Below are positions 22,300-33,300 of a DNA stretch of 64,000 bases, piece after piece. Origin of the DNA: Maea johnstoni (taxonomy: Eukaryota; Annelida; Polychaeta; Spionida; Magelonidae); assembly GCA_963942565.1 (NCBI GenBank), contig OZ012685.1:25210456-25274455 (forward strand), in the 5' to 3' direction. Numbering within the stretch: the stretch's first letter is position 1; the number at the start of each line of letters is the position of its first letter. The notes under the pieces were generated by a model. It saw only the letters and a program-made list of their open reading frames with translations, was not told where the DNA came from and ran no database searches. The translations under genes and the position numbers were made by a program.

Positions 22300-23230
22300 A
22301 GATTACTGTGCCATCGGGCATTTTAGAGATAAACAAAACATATAGAATGCAATACTAAATGCAACGTGGAGAAAGAGAGAGGGAATATAAAAGATAAGAT
22401 GAACAAAAATAAACATGTAATAAATAAGACAGAGATACGTTAAAGAGAGAAAAAAAATTAAAAGAATAATAATATTCATGTAAAAGATATGAAAAAATGT
22501 AAAAAATGAAAGAGATACCGTATAAGAAAGACAGAATACTAAAAAAAAAAAGAATGCTGAGAGACAGCACAAAAGGCAGAGCGCAGAGATACATTAAAGA
22601 GAGAATAAAAAAATTCAGGTAAGATTGATGAAAAAACGAAAATGATACTAAAAGAGAAAGACAGAATACTAGATAAAAGAAATACTGAGAGAGAGTAAAA
22701 AAGGTAGAATGCATTGAAGAGAGACTAAAAAAAGAATAAGAATATTCAGGTAAGAGATGAAAAAATGTAAAAGTGAAAGAGATCCCGAAAGAGAAAGACA
22801 GAATACTAAAAAGAAAAAGAAATACTGAGAGAGAGGGTGAGAGTAACAAGATAAAACAAGATACGAAAATTTCGAAAAATGTCAAATTTGTACCAAAAGA
22901 AAGCAAATACAGTGAGTACGGAAAGAAACAGGGAAATAGAGATGCACAAAGTACAACACAAAAAGAGGGAGATAGAGCAAAAAAAAGGCAGAATGCGGAG
23001 ATGCAATAAAGAGAGAATGCAAAAAATATTCAGGTAAAGAGATACCGAAAGAAAAAGACTTAAAAAGAAGAAATACTGAGAGAGAGGGTAAAAAAAGAAA
23101 ACAGGATACCCAAATTTCAAAAAATGCCATATTTGTTCCAAATGAAGGCAAATACGGCCAGTAGGGAAATAAGCAAAGAGGAAAATATAGGTGCACACAG
23201 TACAACTCAAAGAAAGTGTGAGAGAGAGAG
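22300..23230. repeat. GA-rich satellite-like tandem array
   Basis: About five loosely conserved units of roughly 150-190 bp share AGAGAAAGACAGAATACTA, AGAAATACTGAGAGAGAG and ATTCAGGTAA. The minus strand gives long Phe/Leu/Ser frames that are composition artefacts. Confidence 0.7.
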
Positions 23231-23263
23231 GTAATTAAATTTCAATCAAAAGAATTTAGGAAA

Positions 23264-23545
23264 ATAGTTCTATAGCAGGCGTGAAGTCGAGCAACTACAG
23301 GCTGCGTATGTAACATCTTGAGGAGTAATTAAATCTCCAGCGTTGAACATTGTACTTCGCTTGTCTCGTTATGACTCTACCCCCATCCTTCCCCTAGCCA
23401 ACCCTAAATACTATCACTGGAGGCCAGGAGAAACCCAACTGAGCTTACTTTCTTTTATGTGACCAAGAACTGAGTAACCTTTTATTTAAGTAAAATGATT
23501 CTGTATGATTAGTCGGATTCTTCCTTCGGCCTAGGATCCATTCTG
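23264..23545 (+). repeat. Long direct repeat, partial copy 4 (3' end only)
   Basis: About 280 bp matching the ends of copies 1-3: GTTGAACATTGTACTTCGCTTG, CCCTAAATACTATC, AACCCAACTGAGCTT, GTGATTCTG-like and TTCGGCCTAGGATCCATTC. It closes the array. Confidence 0.55.
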
Positions 23546-23975
23546 CTAGAGTATGTTTGTTCTTTATTGACTATGGCATATGCCATAAAATACATTTCAT
23601 GCAGAGAAATGAAAGTAATACATGTAGAAAATATCTCGCACAAAGCTAATTTTATCTCCGCTGAAAGTTTTCTACTGACACAAGGGACTATCAGAAACTG
23701 ACTTAACTATGCGGATAGATGTGTTTTGTTTTGATAGCAAATACTTATTTGAAAACGAGCACATTTCTTTTAGAATTTATGTTAATGAAATTATACTTAT
23801 CACAAGAATAAAAGTGTTCCGATTGTTTTTCTTATCCTTTGATATTATTTAAATCTGCATACTTGTTTTCTACAATGTATTCTTGGTGGGGGGTGGTGGA
23901 CAACATTTTCATGATTTTAGCACAGAATAATATTTTATATCATTTCAAATTATACAGTGTTTTAAAAATACGAAT

Positions 23976-24478
23976 TGCCCAGAGATAAGAACCTCTTACA
24001 GCTAATTCAAGCTAACAATGAGCGATAGTACAAGTTCAGGAGTATAGTCCATTCACTCTGCACAATAGATTGATAGACCCTACAGGTGGACGTGTGACCT
24101 CTACATGTCCACTTGTAAAGTAGACAGATGGGTTTTGCCAGTAGACAAGTAGGTTTTCAGGGTCACAGAGTAGCGAGGCTCTCCTGGGGTACCATATCTC
24201 AAGAACCACAATCTCTACATCTTATTTTAGACTACTAGTGTCCCAAGTACCAATTGCCCCTTTAGATCCCCTTATGTTCAAGTTCACCACACTCAGAGAC
24301 TGCTAACCACAAACTGACCCAGATTTCCAGAAGTGGACAGGTGGGTTTGGCTCGAACATCAATAAAAATCAAACCTGATCTTTCAGGCACACAGTTGAAA
24401 CTTACAAACCCATTCACTTTGCTCATTGTTAGCTTGAATTAGCTATAATAGACTCTTTATAGAGGTTTTATTCTTAGG
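23976..24478. mobile_element. Imperfect foldback element
   Basis: AGCTAATTCAAGCTAACAATGAGC near the left end recurs inverted as GCTCATTGTTAGCTTGAATTAGC near the right end, and TAAGAACCTCT pairs loosely with AGAGGTTTTATTCTTA. No target-site duplication was established and no coding sequence is seen. Confidence 0.5.
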
Positions 24479-24514
24479 ACCTGCTATCCAGTACTCAAAC
24501 CAGAGAGATGGATC

Positions 24515-24860
24515 CCCTTGATCCGCAACCCCATTGGCTCAGCATGCTAGTACCTAGAGTGTCCGTGCCTCGAGTAACGCGGTGAAGACTGGGAAAATAT
24601 TGGTGACGTAATTGTTTTCAGAAAGAGGCTGGCAGGATGTTGCCTGGTATCCAGGCATGCGCAACTGGTTTCGCGGCAATTTCAGTGACTGGCTGACTGG
24701 GTCTGCAGCTTGTCATTCTATCTAGGCGAGATAGGTTACCACGGAGATAAGCCCAGCAGGCAGCCAATCATGGGGGTACACAGCTTATCTATGACTCATA
24801 GAGAGGCAGCGACATTTGAGGATGCAAGCACAGTACCCACTCCCTGTCTACTACTCCCAG
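24515..24860 (+). repeat. Dispersed repeat, copy 2
   Basis: A longer relative of 7080-7315, sharing CTTGATCCGCAACCCCAT, GGCTGACTGGG-like, TCTATCTAGG, GAGGCAGCGACATTTGA and CCCACTCCCTGTCTACT. Function unknown; possibly a SINE or MITE body. Confidence 0.55.
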
Positions 24861-25725
24861 CTCAAACGAAGCACCTTAACCCCATCACGCTTCGATTTCT
24901 TCATCCATTATACATGTACTTTAGTTTTGATGTTACCAGGGGCACTATGTATTAATACAGCGTCCCTGATATTACCTGGTAACAAATCAGAAACTTTGAA
25001 AGAAGGACTGCAGGTTAAGATACCCAATATGAATGACATTTCTTCCTCAAATGTGTACTTAAAATACTTGCAGAAGAAAAGTATCACCAAAGTTGACAGG
25101 TCGCCTTGCAATGGCTGCTTTAGGCATGAATGGATTAAACAGGCGAGATGAAGCTGGCGGTCATTTTGTCCACCGTGACACATTCTCCTGCTAAATACCT
25201 GAAATTGTTTATCATTTTGAGAGGCATTTGGTATAACCATTCTGACCATTTCTTGCTGTTCCCATTAAACAGCGTCACTGGCTGCTATACTTGTGTGAAG
25301 AATTGCTTCTTTTTCGGGGATTTAATAAACATTAAATTAAAAGTACTGTATATGAGTTTGGGGGAAGACATTTTTTCATATTCGAAGATCTCCCAATATA
25401 CTTTAACGATCCGGCCTCGACCTGTGCTACTTGTGGATAAAGGGGAGGCAAGAATGGTTATGGGGAGGTCAGGTTCCTGTAGGCTATTCTCTTTTGGTTG
25501 TGGTATAGTTCTGTTGGTCTCAGAGAGAAAGTGTGAGTGATGGTTTGTAGATCCGCCAGGGGGTGACCGGGGGATCACTGGGTGAAGGGTGTGTGGTGAT
25601 TTAACTTATGGGCCAAGACTTCTATTGGTCTATAGACGGATGCTCCGATGACACAGGAGTGTTGGAGGACGGACCGTATGGTTTTTCAGGGTATAAGGAA
25701 CTCGGGGAGGTCTCTGATTTTCAGA

Positions 25726-26700
25726 CCCCCCCCCCCCCCCCCCGCCAATGATTTTTTTCAAAAAGAGCCCTCCTACAATGATATTTTATCTCAAAAGAAC
25801 CTTTATCCCCCCCCCCCCCCCACACACACACACACAGACCAATATGTGTGTTTTTTAATATGGACCCTCATATACAATGTTACGATGTTTATTTTTGCTT
25901 TTTGACCCTAGCTACAATGATTTTTCAAAAGGACCTCGCCTGCGCTTATTCTGAATTTTGAAATGCCCCCACCCCCTATATATTTTTTTAAATAGTAGCC
26001 CCACATATATCCGTTCATTGAATATAACTGTTGTTTGCTTGCTTCCATTTCTGAGTCGGATGGTGTACACTGCAGATGATTTTGACGTGGAAGATTTGGC
26101 AAGAATGTTATGGCTTAATAGCCACCAAGAACTTAACAGGCAAAACTGATCGAAAAACAACAAGAAGAGCTTTGAGGTCGTTTAGGGGCCTCCGTCAACA
26201 AAAAGTCTCAACCCCCCCCCCCCCCCCCCTCCCATTAATGCTAACAGCGGTTCAAAGCAGCCTGACAATTTTGCTAAAATCTTTCAGGGAAAAGCATATA
26301 TGGGAAAATATTTGAGGGAGAGATATTGATCAGTACACTACTAGTAACTTTCCTTCAAATCTTTTATAAAAAAACATTCTGAATTCCAAAGTTATTGTCA
26401 AAACATTATAGATGCAATTTCTTGCGGAACACTTTAGCATCAATAGTAAACGCAATGCTGCATGGTTAAAGATCCTAGACGCACCAGCTCGGTTTCATGT
26501 CGTCATAAATACGTCAGATTTAAGCATCTCTCTAATTTCAGTGGCAAATCAAATACATGTGTCTGTCTTTTTGCGTCATAGTTGCAGACTCCTGCATCAC
26601 AGTTCTTTTGACATTCAACTTCAGTTGTCCATGAGGTTTATAATTTATATATCAGTTCCATTGACTACTATCGATTCATAAAATGCACCCCCCCCCCCCC
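25726..26700. repeat. Cluster of poly-C tracts
   Basis: Four C runs of 13-19 bases lie at about 25726, 25808, 26213 and 26688. The first two are in a region where CTACAATGATTTTTCAAAA-like phrases recur. No gene is supported in 24860-26760. Confidence 0.7.
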
Positions 26701-26759
26701 GCCTCTGAATTATGGATCAAAGAGGTAAAAGAAAATAATGCAAATCCTGCTTGTGAATC

Positions 26760-27110
26760 ACCTTGGTGTCCTATGTTCACTCGACAAATACTGTCAAATA
26801 CAAGACATTTCCCTATAATAAAGGTGAAGATATTACAAGAATGTACATCTAAACGTACGGCACAAAAGGCATGGGAAAGACATTTATTCTAGTGCCTAGA
26901 AGAGAAGCCTTCTGGCTGTCAAGATATCTTACCACACACAAATTAATTAAGGATATCAATCAAATGATATTTCAATGCAAAATTATTTATTGAACAATAT
27001 CCACTAATTAAAAAAAATGCTGTATTCATGGGATAAAAGAATCCAACACATGTTATCTGTGTGAACACGAAGAAGAAACATTTATCCACTTTTTTGTAAT
27101 TGAATAAGAA
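26760..27110 (+). mobile_element. LINE 3' fragment (end of the reverse-transcriptase ORF)
   Basis: Decayed translation resembles the C-terminal end of L1/Jockey-like ORF2 proteins, with a thumb-like FQCKII segment, then IKESNTCYLCEHEEETFIHF, a Cys-x2-Cys...His knuckle typical of that end. The frame is interrupted by stops and the 5' part is absent, so this is a dead 5'-truncated copy. It lies about 250 bp upstream of the hnRNP start codon. Confidence 0.5.
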
Positions 27111-27239
27111 TCCGTTGTAAGTACACCTGACCGGTTAGGTCATCTATTTCACGAACGTTCCCAAAACGTTGCCTGATATTGAACCAACTTTGTAGAGATC
27201 GAGGGAGACACCTAGCGGCGAGAATATATTCTAATTCGT

Positions 27240-27357
27240 ACAACGTGCGTCCAATCAAAAACTTGTAAAATTATCACGTGACTATACATGCTAATTCTTT
27301 TCGGCAAGCACACAGCCACTGAAAGCATTGTCCATTTTAGCCGGTCACTCACACAGC
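27240..27357 (+). promoter_or_regulatory. Probable hnRNP promoter and 5' UTR
   Basis: Just upstream of the start codon are a CCAAT box (27251-27255) and a palindromic E-box CACGTG (27275-27280). No TATA box is convincing. The transcription start is not determined; 5' UTR probably covers the last several dozen bases. Confidence 0.45.
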
Positions 27358-30300
27358 ATGGCAGATCAAGAATATTCCGAAGACGCTTATGCGACAGAAC
27401 AGTATGATGGTGGAAATTATGCGGAAGCAGACCAGGGTCAAGATCAGAATGGTCACGATGAGTCAAATGATAGAGTAGGAGGCCCAAGAGAACAAGACGA
27501 CGACAGGTACGCTCATGCCGCACTATCCTCCATTTTGTTCATTTTTCAATGCGTGTTTCCACGCACCGGTTATTTAGAAATATTTCAGGGTTTTTTCGAG
27601 TGCCACGGCAAGGATTTCTGTTGCACTATGTGTAGGAACTAAAATGCAGTTGTTATTTGCAACGCACCTATGGTACATTCGTTGAATATCGTGTTTTACG
27701 TGGTATTGCGAAGCCGGAAAATCGTAACAAGATGGCTTCCATCTTCTACGCACCGGCTTCGACATTGACACGTGACCGGCGTTCAAATGGTGGGTTTCTA
27801 TTTAGAAGCCACATGTTTTTTGTTAATAGCAATTTCGCCAGTATCAAGCAGTTCCTCACCGATACTTATGGGTGCCATATCCGAATATTTCTCTAGTTGT
27901 GTAATTAATTTTTTTGTCGCAGACCGGTTTATCCACTCAAAACCATTGTTACTTGTGACTGCATATGTGTTTCTTTGTCTTGCAGAAAGTTATTCGTTGG
28001 AGGTCTCAGCTGGGATACAGAAACCGGCAAGTCTCAATTTTATACTACGTTGCGATATTAAATAAGTTTGAAATACAATTATCCCACGAATTGTGGTTCC
28101 CATAAAATTCAAATCTTGTAAGTTGAAGTTCATGGAATGAGACACCTGTTCAGTCAGGGTTTGAAAAAAAAACCTTTATAGTATACCTGCAACATGTGCT
28201 CTGTACCATATGCTTCATATTTTATGGATGCAGTTTGATTTGGTTGTGGCGTTCATACGGTAGATGGTCAAAATCGCCGATTCCGGAATCGCCGTTCGCA
28301 AAAAGGCCGACGCTTAAAAGGGCCCTATTTATTGGAAATCAATTAGGCTTCGTGTCCGTGTATATGGAAAGTGATAAAAAAGTTTTGGATTGGTTTTAAG
28401 TGATGTCATTTATCATTAGACGGAATTTGAACTTAAAAAATAATATTTCAAGAAGAAAAGTCGGCGTTTATGACACTTAACATATAGAGAATGTAACGTT
28501 CAATTACTGAATTAGGAAATATGAAGGTTTATTTCAGGAGGGCCCAATGAGTTATCGGCCGTTTTTGTGATCGGTGATTTTGACCTATAATCGTTCATAC
28601 TAGACACCCGTCTCTTTGCCCATTCAGACAACTTCCTAATTTTGGGAGTATGTGTGCAGATTTTTTTGGCCAGACCTATCTTGGCAACTTGCTAATCCTA
28701 TGCAGGTGGACTCAGTCCAGTTCTTCACAATCTGATTGAAAAAAATACTATTTAAGGACTTCTGACCGATTTTATTTCCTTCCAAGTGAACACATTTCAC
28801 TCCCAGTCAGTCTGAAGCTTAATTTCCTATGTAAACAATAGTCTATTTATTAAGATGAATGGGAGTGCTTTGTGTCTAACTATATCCTTCACAATTCCAG
28901 CTAGCCTAAGAGAATATTTTAGCAAGTATGGTGAGATTCAAAGTTGCGTATTGAAGACAGATCAGGAAACCGGAAGATCTCGGGGCTTTGGCTTTGTGGT
29001 CTTCAGTGATCCATCTTCTGTAGACAAGGTGAGACAATTTTCTCACAGTTTACTAACCTTGATTTTTCAGAGCACCTTCAACAGTACTTCAGTAAATATG
29101 GCACAGTGGCAGATTGTCTAATTAAGCATGACCCGGAAACGGGCAGGTCAAGAGGGTTTGGTTTTGTAACATTCAAAGAGGCTTCCAGTTTAGACAAGGT
29201 AAGATGTGGAACCTCCTAAGAGTTTTTGTTAGAGAACTACTTTGCTTAAAAGACCAGCAGTAGTGTAGACGTCATTCGTTAGAACCCATTGTTTAACTTA
29301 ACTGCAATCCTGCGACACTGGCTTAGTTCATGATGGTTGTAGGCCACTGCTAAACAAGAATCTCCAAATCCCCTTTGTTCCTGGATTTGTATTGTCTCCC
29401 TCTTTCATTCTCTGGCTGTGTAATTGCACTCTGTAATGCCCATATTCAGACACAAAGTAGACACTTGTTAGTCAATTGGAATTATATGGTCAGAATTGAG
29501 CATGCTTGCTAACAAAGGGTTAGAATAGACATCCAAACAGGACTTGCTCAAAATAAGCTGCCTTGCTGTGAATTAGCCCCAGTCATGGACACATTTTTGT
29601 CCTGAAGGATTCAGCTGATCAGGAAACTGCTGAAATCTTTGGCCTGAAATGCCAAGTCCCTCCTCATAATTCAGCATGACAACATAAGAAATTATTCTTA
29701 TCACATACTATGGCGGTCTGAGAGGGGGGTTGTAAAATATTGATTATTTAATGAAGATTTCAATTGCAAAATCGACAATTCTCATAAAGGGCTCTACATC
29801 ACATACAGGCTAGCCTGGTAGCAAGGGGCCAGCATTGGAAGTGCTTGAGAAAACTGTGCCTAGCATGGTCATGCTATTGCACATTGCAGGCAGTATCAAT
29901 GAAACCGAACACATAGATACGAGTAGTTGATTTATAACTATTCTGGATTAAGCAGGTACATCAGCATAAATGTATGCACTTATCTTTTCGCTTCATGCAA
30001 AACCAGCATATGCAGGGTCTTAGCCAGGATTTCAAAAATGCCTGTCCAAAAGAGCAATTCTGAAATTTCTGCCCTTCCAGATTAAGTTACTTTTCTACAT
30101 CTAATAGCCTATTGCATCAAAAAGGGCATTTTACACTTCAGCTATGTCATAGAAGATGGTTGTAAGAAAATTACTTGGTTATTACAGTCAAAATTGAAAA
30201 TTCTTCATAGACAATTTTGCCTGTCCAAAAAGGAGGTTTTCAGGAAACTACCTGTCCAAAAGACAGGTCCTGGCTAAGTCCCTGAGCATATGGCTGATGT

Positions 30301-33300
30301 GCTGGTATCATATTCTGTGAATTGATCTAGTATGCCGATCTGTTCATGCACTGTCTGTGTGCTATTAACGAAGGCTCACAACCTGGTGCAATTGGGTATT
30401 TCTAATTTTGAATGTTATCTGCAATAATCTCACATATTTGTGGCCAGCCTCTCTCAGAATCTTGGCATTTGATTAGAAAAACTGTTCTGTACAATTTCAA
30501 GTAACTTATAATGTCAACTGGTATTTACATGCACATTCTCTCAGACTCCCACACCATCTGTGTCTGAGGTGTTGAAAACCTTAACCATTTTGATGGTGTC
30601 TTTTTGATCAAATAATTTCTGAAATATTTGAAGGTGAATATTTAATCATGACTCGTCAAACTACTCGTTCATTTATTCATGAAAAATATCTTAAATTGAA
30701 GCAACCTTTGTAAGCTCACACATGAATTGATAGCAAGTTTTTTCTTCTTGAATGTCATGGTTCCAGACACATTTTTTTGTGAGCATTCACTAACACTTTG
30801 TTCAGTTGTAACTCCACAATCACAGGGTCAATTTTGAATGGACTGTTTTCTCTCGTGTACTACTGGAGTAAATGTTCACTAGACCAGCTAGTATACTAAG
30901 TTTTATCTATCCCTGAGCTTCAACAGCTAGCCTTAATGTTGAGCCCTGTTTGTTATCAAAACACATGCTATGACTTATTTCATGATTACATTTCTGGAGC
31001 TACATGTCTTTCGTTTGGACACACATACCCTTGAAATTTAGGACACTAAGTATTTGTATGTTGTCTGTTTTTGGGGATCTGCTGGCTATGGCTATGACAG
31101 TCCTGTTTGACGGTATAAGTTCTTTGATTGGTACTTGGCATTATTTCCAAAGTCATTGCACACTTGCTTTATCTGAACAGGTTTTAGAAGAAAGACCGCA
31201 TGTGCTGCACAACAGAACAATTGATCCCAAAAAAGCAAATCCCCGTGGAGGAAGAGAACCAATCAGAAAGATCTTTGTAGGAGGTTTAGATCCAGATGTT
31301 CCAGAAGATGAGATCAGAAATCACTTTGGTAAATATGGCAAGGTAAGTTAGGAACTTTTATAGATTTACTTCTTTAAACCCAGAACTAGTTATTTAACTT
31401 TGTAATTAGTTTATGGTTGAAATTGAGAGGTTTATTATCCAGCACTAAGGCTGATGTACTGAGCTGAAGATACCCAAATGTTTAAGTATCGTTGGAGAAA
31501 TAAAATTATTTTGGGGTGAAAGTCACTTTTCATTGAAATTATTTTTTTTGAATATTCATTTTATGATGTTTATGTTTGTATTTCAGATTGAAGAAATCGA
31601 CTTGCCTTATGACAAAATGAAGAATATGCGAAGACAGTTTTGCTTCATCACATTTGAATCAGAAGAAATTTGTGATAAAGTGTGTTTAGATGCCAAACAG
31701 ACCATTGCAGGCAACGAGGTAGGTTTGACTCCATGCAATCAGTCAAATAATGATGCTAATATGAAAATAAGATATCTTGATTTTAGAGCTTGTAATATAT
31801 GTTCTCTGGTTCTCTTTTCTTACAGGTAACACATAATAGCAGTGTAAATAAAGTCGTCATCGATGTAATGATAACATCAGAATTGGGTTCCCTTATCTAC
31901 ACACCAGTTAATATTTAAGGAGATTGTTTTTCTTACTAGCAGCTTCTTTTCATATTTAGGTGTCGTGCATTGTGCGGTAAGATAACTTGTCAAGTTCTCT
32001 ACTACTCTAAGGTTTGCCAAAGATACAGGTTATAGAGGTTAGCCCATTAAGGTAATAGAGGGATGTTGCTTTGATCACATATCAATAAATGCCTCCTTTT
32101 ATTCCACTTTCCAGCTGGAGACGCTTTTTGAAAGGCGAGCAATGGATCACAAATACACGAGGTACCTCTTGAGCATCAGAGCTACTGCCTTGTGCAAACA
32201 GTTGTAATGGATAGGTTGTTTTTGTACTTCTGGACATAAATCTAGGAACTTACGTATATACATGTTCATAGGAATTTATATACAAATTTACGATCGCACA
32301 ATGATACACTATATACAGTTGTTCCCAAGATACGTTGCTCATGATATTATAAGGTACCACAGCTATGTCTTGATGATAACTGTATTACATATGATTTTGT
32401 TTATTTATTCTAATATGCTTGCAAAACTTCTTGGCCATATTGGGCCCTCAGTGATACCCTACATTGAGACATAGTGAACAGATGTAAGTACCAGAGGTCA
32501 GATATAATGGAAAGTTAGGCTCCTGACTTATGAAACTATTTGGAGTTTGCCGTCTTGTTTTCTAGGTAGATGTAAAGAAGGCAACACCTAAAGGCGAACA
32601 AGGAGGCCGAGGAGGCGGTCGCGGAGGATTTGGAGGCCGTGGTGGTAGAGGAGGCCGTGGAGGTAAGGACTTCTGAACATCTCGAGGAATGAAACCTCCA
32701 GAGGAATGTGCCCCTTGCCAGTAATATTGTCACCCTGAGCTTTTTGTGAAGTGATAAATCACCTCAATTGTGTGGTGTGACAGTTACACATTCAAGGATG
32801 ACATTCCTCTCATAGTTATGATTGGCAAACCTCCCTTGTGGGGATCATGGCTTGGGAAAGATTCTTTTGAGGAATCAATTGATTATGGGCAACAGGGTCT
32901 TAGCCAGGATTTGGAAACTGGGTGCCTAAAATTGGCAATTCAATTGTAAAATGTTTGGGTGTCCAAATTTTCAAGGGGGACCACAATATAGTCTGATTTC
33001 AACCATAAACATGTATAAATTTATAAAAAAAAAAGGCATGATGTCCTTATACAATGCATGGAAATTATATGGAGATTCAATTATATGCTTCAGATTGAAA
33101 TTTTAAGAAATTCTTCACAAAAACATTTGGGTGTCCTAAGGGATGCTTTTTAAGGGTTTGGGTGTCCAAAAAGACGCCCTGCTGGCTAAGACTATGATGG
33201 GCAATCTTGCATACAAGACAGCAGGGACTTGTCAGAATTATTTTCAAATCGGCTATGGTTCATATTTAGTTGCTCAATATTGCCTGTTTAAATCCCTTAA

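Noticed and set aside
22355-23210. Overlapping minus-strand Phe/Leu/Ser-rich frames that look like membrane proteins
   Set aside because: They are the complement of the GA-rich tandem array, appear in more than one frame and show no conserved motif.
31004-31180. N-terminal extension of the exon at 31181 starting from an ATG at 31004
   Set aside because: The stretch is intron 3. The CAG acceptor at 31180 and the RRM homology place the exon start at 31181.
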